Shown here: positions 5,478-8,422 of the stretch, piece after piece
How the letters are laid out: each line of letters opens with the position of its first letter
How positions within the stretch are numbered: the first letter of the stretch is position 1
DNA from: JAJPHC01 sp035255945
Lineage (GTDB): Bacteria; Acidobacteriota; Thermoanaerobaculia; Gp7-AA8
Reading direction: 5' to 3'
NCBI GenBank assembly: GCA_035255945.1
Contig: DATEZA010000202.1
Location: 1-8,422 of the forward strand
DNA: 8,422 bases
Made by a program: the position numbers and the translations under genes
The notes under the pieces: generated by a model
Told to the model about the DNA's origin: nothing
Seen by the model: the letters and a program-made list of their open reading frames with translations, nothing else
Databases searched by the model: none

Positions 5478-6245
5478 ATGATCACCAGCGCGGCAAACGA
5501 CGGCGTCACGACCATCACGCTCAATCGCCCCGACAAGCTCAATGCCTTCAGCGGCACGATGCGCGAGGAGCTGCTCGCGGCGCTGCGCGAGGCCGCGGGA
5601 CGGGTCATCGTCATCACCGGCGCGGGACGCGCGTTCTGCGCGGGAGGCGATGTCGAGTACATGTCGGGACTGCAGCGCGCCGGCGATACGCAGTCGTTCC
5701 GCGGGCTGCTCGATGCAGGACGGGAGATCGTCACCACGATAGCGTCGCTCGACAAGCCGGTGATCGCGTGCGTGAACGGCGTCGCGGCCGGCGCAGGATG
5801 CAACCTCGCGCTGGCGTGCGATTACCGCATCGCATCCGACATGGCGAAGTTCAGCCAGTCGTTCGTGAAGATCGGATTGCATCCCGATTGGGGCGGGACG
5901 TGGTCGTTGCCGCGGCTGATCGGACCGGGCCGGGCGATGGAGATGTTGATGACCGGACGCATGGTCGATGCGCATGAAGCGCTGAGCATCGGCCTCGTCG
6001 ATCGCATCGTGCCGGCCGCGGAGCTCGCGGCGGAGACGGAGAAGCTCGCGCAGGCGATTGCGTCCGGTCCGCCGATCGCGATCGCAGGCATCAAGCGCGC
6101 GTTGCGTGCGAGCGGCGCGAACGATCTGCACGCGCAGATCGAACTGGAGAGCGAGCACCAGCTCGCCGCGTTCCGCTCGAAGGACGCCGCCGAGGGCATG
6201 GCTGCGTTCTTCGAAAAGCGGAACCCCCGATTCAGAGGAGTGTAG
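5478..6245 (+). CDS. Enoyl-CoA hydratase/isomerase family protein (PaaG-like)
   Basis: This is a 255-residue cytoplasmic crotonase-fold enzyme. The oxyanion-hole segments are GAGRAFCAGGD (48-58) and GVAAGAGCNLALACDYRIAS (101-120). In classical enoyl-CoA hydratases two glutamates follow. Here the first position is Asn109, and the second region reads FVKIGLHPDWGGTWSLPRL (129-147), where Asp137 matches the single catalytic aspartate of PaaG-type isomerases. Double-bond isomerisation or a 2,3-dehydroadipyl/oxepin-CoA-type reaction is therefore more likely than simple hydration. No other phenylacetate or beta-oxidation gene is in the window, so the pathway is unknown. The ending FFEKRNPRFRGV is a natural crotonase C-terminus, and its TAG stop is the GTAG of the adjoining palindromic repeat. 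The start follows the divergent antiporter start by 26 bp. Confidence 0.9.
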   Translation: MITSAANDGVTTITLNRPDKLNAFSGTMREELLAALREAAGRVIVITGAGRAFCAGGDVEYMSGLQRAGDTQSFRGLLDAGREIVTTIASLDKPVIACVNGVAAGAGCNLALACDYRIASDMAKFSQSFVKIGLHPDWGGTWSLPRLIGPGRAMEMLMTGRMVDAHEALSIGLVDRIVPAAELAAETEKLAQAIASGPPIAIAGIKRALRASGANDLHAQIELESEHQLAAFRSKDAAEGMAAFFEKRNPRFRGV

Positions 6246-6315
6246 GACAAGCTCTCAGCTTGTCCCCGGCTTGTCCCCGACTCCCCCCCCGACAACCTGA
6301 GAGGTTGTCCTACAC
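6240..6315. repeat. BIME-like inverted pair of GTAG-footed hairpins, copy 2
   Basis: The left arm is GTAG (6242-6245) plus the hairpin GACAAGCT-CTC-AGCTTGTC (6246-6264), identical to the left arm of the copy at 1265-1324. The right arm, on the minus strand, is GTAG plus GACAACCT-CTC-AGGTTGTC (6309-6291). Relative to the left arm a G:C pair in the stem is flipped to C:G, a compensatory change. The spacer carries an 11-bp tandem duplication, GCTTGTCCCCG at 6258-6268 and 6269-6279, and a run of eight C (6283-6290). The element fills the space between two converging genes completely: its left GTAG contains the TAG stop of the enoyl-CoA hydratase gene, and its right end abuts the TAG stop of the minus-strand gene (6318-6316). 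Confidence 0.82.
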
Positions 6316-6825
6316 CTACAAATCGAAGGCTTCGAAATCGCCGTCGTTGAAGTAGAACGAGAAGCCGCTCCCCTTCTTCTTCTCCATCGTCGTGCCGTCG
6401 ACCGGGCACTTGTACTCCTTGTTCTTCTCCTTCTCGTCCGGGACGCGCAGCGTGGTGCCGTCCTTCGGGCAGACGAAGACGGTGCCGAGGCGCATTTCGC
6501 GGAAGCGCGGGACGCGGATCTCGGGGACGTGCACCGGCGGGATCACCACGTTCGGGGTGACGATGCGCATGTGCCGGCCGTTGCGATGGATCTCGATGTC
6601 GCCGTCGTTGCCGTGCGTGACGGTGATGCTGCGCGAGCCGCCGGCGCCTTCGATCTTGATGTCGACGTTGTCGCCGCTGCGCGTGACCTTCACCGTCGTG
6701 CCGTCGTCGGTGAGGACTTTGGTCTCACCGTCTTTCATCGATGAGGGAGTGACGGTGATCGCGGTCGATGCATAGGCCGCCGCGGCGACGATCAGCGCCG
6801 CGAGGATGAACACGAGTTTCTTCAT
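6316..6825 (-). CDS. Exported protein with paired CPxDGT motifs, unknown function
   Basis: This is a 169-residue protein with a clear signal peptide: MKKL, then a hydrophobic core, with likely cleavage after AYA at residue 19. The mature N-terminal half (about 20-92) is rich in short beta-strand patterns (TTVKVTRSGDNVDIKIEG, SITVTHGNDGDIEIHRNG). A Pro/Val segment (93-107) follows. Then come two copies of a cysteine motif, VFVCPKDGTTL (116-126) and YKCPVDGTTM (138-147), 21 residues apart. Each has one Cys only (119 and 140), so together they could form a disulfide or a two-cysteine metal site rather than a full zinc ribbon. The tail is acidic and aromatic (FSFYFNDGDFEAFDL). The start at 6825 is fixed by a consensus AGGAGG at 6838-6833 with a 7-nt spacer; a longer in-frame ATG at 6861 lies before the Shine-Dalgarno sequence. 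I do not recognise a named family. Confidence 0.85.
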   Translation of the reverse strand: MKKLVFILAALIVAAAAYASTAITVTPSSMKDGETKVLTDDGTTVKVTRSGDNVDIKIEGAGGSRSITVTHGNDGDIEIHRNGRHMRIVTPNVVIPPVHVPEIRVPRFREMRLGTVFVCPKDGTTLRVPDEKEKNKEYKCPVDGTTMEKKKGSGFSFYFNDGDFEAFDL

Positions 6826-6832
6826 GGCATAG

Positions 6833-6838
6833 CCTCCT
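6833..6838 (-). promoter_or_regulatory. Consensus Shine-Dalgarno AGGAGG
   Basis: AGGAGG on the minus strand, 7 nt before the ATG at 6825, decides the start of the exported CPxDGT protein. It is the only full consensus ribosome binding site in the window; the other gene starts are overlapping or leaderless in appearance. Confidence 0.8.
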
Positions 6839-6883
6839 ATGCCGCGTTGGACGACTGGCACGCAAAGTGGTTAGGTCGGGTCC

Positions 6884-7339
6884 ATGCGAAGGCGTGGCGC
6901 CGCGTTCTGGTTCCTCAATCTGCTCGCCGTCTGGACCACGGTGAACGGCCTGGCCGCGGATTGGAACTACACGCATCTGTTCAATCCGCAATGGTCGCCG
7001 CACGCCAAATACCACGACGCCGTCTCGATCGCCGCCAGCATCGTCCTCGGGCTGATCGGCCTCATTTATCTCTGGCGCGACGGTGCGAGATCGACCGCCT
7101 ACCTCGAATTTTCGATGGTCGCCCAGTGCGCCTTCTGGCTGTCGCTGCTGCTCGGTTTCACCTTCCCCGGCACGGCGGAGACGGCGTACGAGCATCCGGA
7201 GATCGTGCCGTCGATCGGACCGGTGCGGCTGAACGAGATCATCATCGGAAGCAGCGGGATCATCTTCACGCTGATCGCGTGGACGTTCGAAAAACGGCGG
7301 CGCGATCAGGAGACGAATCGCGCGACGACGATGGTCTGA
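6884..7339 (+). CDS. Small four-helix integral membrane protein, unknown function
   Basis: This is a 151-residue membrane protein with about four hydrophobic segments (7-25, 46-64, 76-94, 117-134). A basic N-terminus (MRRR) and a basic C-terminal tail (EKRRRD) suggest both ends are cytoplasmic. Between helices 1 and 2 there is a conserved-looking polar loop, DWNYTHLFNPQWSPHAKYHD (26-45), with His31, His40 and His44, which could bind a metal or ligand. I do not recognise an assigned function. The ATG at 6884 lies 58 bp from the divergent start of the exported protein and has only a weak purine stretch before it. The last 34 bp overlap the end of the convergent phosphatase gene. Confidence 0.82.
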   Translation: MRRRGAAFWFLNLLAVWTTVNGLAADWNYTHLFNPQWSPHAKYHDAVSIAASIVLGLIGLIYLWRDGARSTAYLEFSMVAQCAFWLSLLLGFTFPGTAETAYEHPEIVPSIGPVRLNEIIIGSSGIIFTLIAWTFEKRRRDQETNRATTMV

Positions 7340-8422
7340 TCGTCTTTCTGCGGCGCGCCGGCGGCGAACTGGTCGACCGCCGCGGCGATGCGATCGCGGA
7401 TCACTTCGGGCGTTGCATCGATCTGATCGCGAAGCACCACCTCGAGCCGTGCATTCTCGAATTCCTCCCCGCCCACATCTTCCGCCTCGGTGATGCCGTC
7501 GCTGTACAACACGCAGAACGAGCCTTTCGGAAAGCGGCGGCGCTGCGTCATGTAGCGCGAGTTCGGCAGGATGCCGACCGGCAGTCCGTGAGATTTGAGC
7601 AGCTCCATCTCGCCGTCGGCGAAGATGTACTGCGGGTTGTGGCCGGCGTTGATGTACTCGATCGTCTCCTGCTCGCGATCGATGGAGACCATCACCAGCG
7701 TGACGAACTTGTTCTCCGCCGACCAGCGGTGGATGTGCTTGTTGAGCTCCGTGGCGATGTCGCCGAGCTCGCGATCTTCGGCGAAGAGAAGCTGCAGCGC
7801 GGCGTGCAATGCGGAGACGAGCAGCGCGGCGGGCATCGATTTGCCCGAGACGTCCGCCACCAGCATCGATACGACGCCGTCGCGCTCGAAGAAGGCGTGG
7901 TAGTCGCCGCCGACCTGCTTGGCCGATTTGGAGAAGGCGGCGATCGGCAGCCCGTCGATGGTCGGGATCGCCTTCGGAAGAATGTCGCGCTGGATCGTCG
8001 CGGCGAGATCGAGCTCGCGCTGCATCGCCTGCTTCTCCAGGGCGTCGCGATGCAGCCGCGCGTTCTCCAGCGCGATGGCGACCTGATTGGCGAAGAGCGA
8101 GAGCAGCCGCATCTCGTTCTCTTCGAACCGTCCGACGCCTTCCCGCGTCTCGCGGTCGGCCGCGGCGAGCACGCCGATCGTCGCGTTGTTGCCTTTGATC
8201 GGCAGCATGACCAGCATGCCGTCTTCGAGAGTGACGGCGTCGGGACTGGAGATGAGCTGCACGATGAGTGAGTCGTCGAGGGCCGGCGGATCGCCGAACG
8301 CGCGGTAGAGCTTGAACTGATCGCCCTCGCGCAGAAAGAGCGCGGCGCGGCGTGCGTTCATCAGCGAGATCATGCGGTAGAGCACTTCGTCCGCGAGCTC
8401 GTCGAGGTTCAGCGTTGCGGCG
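7306..8422 (-). CDS. GAF domain-SpoIIE/PP2C serine phosphatase (RsbU-like), partial at 5' end
   Basis: 371 residues are visible and the reading frame continues off the right edge, so the N-terminus is missing. A GTG at 8385 is in frame, but the sequence upstream of it (NLDELADEVLYRMISLMNAR) is good GAF-domain sequence, so it is not the real start. Residues about 1-125 form a GAF sensor domain ending in FANQVAIALENARLHRDALE. A short helical linker contains ELDLAATIQRDILPK (136-150), the switch helix of RsbU/SpoIIE phosphatases. The PP2C domain has all metal-binding aspartates: VGGDYHAF (Asp173), ADVSGK (Asp190), YSDGITEA (Asp308) and DDQTIVV (Asp360/361), plus NAGHNPQY (258-265). It is therefore probably active, dephosphorylating an anti-sigma-factor antagonist or similar target in response to a signal bound by GAF. 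No partner gene is in the window. Confidence 0.93.
   Translation of the reverse strand, partial: AATLNLDELADEVLYRMISLMNARRAALFLREGDQFKLYRAFGDPPALDDSLIVQLISSPDAVTLEDGMLVMLPIKGNNATIGVLAAADRETREGVGRFEENEMRLLSLFANQVAIALENARLHRDALEKQAMQRELDLAATIQRDILPKAIPTIDGLPIAAFSKSAKQVGGDYHAFFERDGVVSMLVADVSGKSMPAALLVSALHAALQLLFAEDRELGDIATELNKHIHRWSAENKFVTLVMVSIDREQETIEYINAGHNPQYIFADGEMELLKSHGLPVGILPNSRYMTQRRRFPKGSFCVLYSDGITEAEDVGGEEFENARLEVVLRDQIDATPEVIRDRIAAAVDQFAAGAPQKDDQTIVVARFVS

Noticed and set aside
1265..6315. CRISPR or composite transposon bounded by the two repeats
   Set aside because: There are only two copies 5 kb apart, each an inverted hairpin pair, with ordinary housekeeping-type genes between them and no transposase or cas gene.
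6847..6875. Possible -35/-10 pair (TTGGAC, then GTTAGG) before the four-helix protein
   Set aside because: The -10 match is poor and the hexamers are within chance expectation for this region.
6847..8271. 474-residue plus-strand ORF opposite the SpoIIE phosphatase gene
   Set aside because: It is antisense to a clearly conserved GAF-PP2C gene and overlaps the membrane protein gene. Its composition (Arg/Asp/Val-rich) is the usual shadow in GC-rich DNA, with no recognisable motif.

Overview
The window is GC-rich, tightly packed chromosomal DNA from a bacterium. The gene set is an orphan AmmeMemoRadiSam-type radical SAM enzyme, a BtuF-like protein without a signal peptide, a GAF-SpoIIE phosphatase and many short overlaps, together with GTAG-footed palindromic repeats. 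This would fit an uncultured Acidobacteriota-like lineage, but that placement is a low-confidence inference because there is no rRNA or marker gene here. I see no tRNA, rRNA, CRISPR array, transposase or prophage gene.

Layout. Positions 1-91 hold three consecutive GC-rich palindromes sharing one core, followed by a putative leaderless promoter. A two-gene plus-strand unit follows (92-1308): a small exported protein of unknown function, then a periplasmic-binding-protein-like (BtuF/TroA fold) protein, joined by a GTGA stop/start overlap. On the minus strand, reading from 5451 down to 1332, five genes run in one direction: a Ca2+/H+ antiporter, a PAP2_3 (Aur1-like) membrane phosphatase/transferase, AmrS, a small Rieske ferredoxin and an alpha/beta hydrolase. 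Gaps between them are -4 to about 32 nt, so they look like one operon. From a divergent intergenic space of only 26 bp, a PaaG-like enoyl-CoA hydratase/isomerase gene runs on the plus strand (5478-6245). It converges on a minus-strand gene for a small exported protein with two CPxDGT motifs (6825-6316). A four-helix membrane protein (6884-7339, plus) then converges with, and overlaps by 34 bp, a GAF-SpoIIE/PP2C phosphatase gene (minus) that runs off the right edge.

The most distinctive feature is a pair of composite inverted repeats at 1265-1324 and 6240-6315. Each is two GTAG-footed hairpins in inverted orientation, the architecture of REP/BIME elements mobilised by RAYT transposases. The four hairpin arms differ from one another at paired positions, so the stem is preserved. 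Both copies sit exactly between the stop codons of converging genes. One supplies the stop codon of the enoyl-CoA hydratase gene; the other has become the last 12-13 codons of the BtuF-like gene.

No single pathway joins these genes. The operon mixes ion transport, lipid-type membrane chemistry, radical SAM chemistry and a Rieske electron carrier, and its co-function is unknown. I do not find a convincing complete new system; the repeat family and the AmrS-Rieske coupling are the parts most worth following up.
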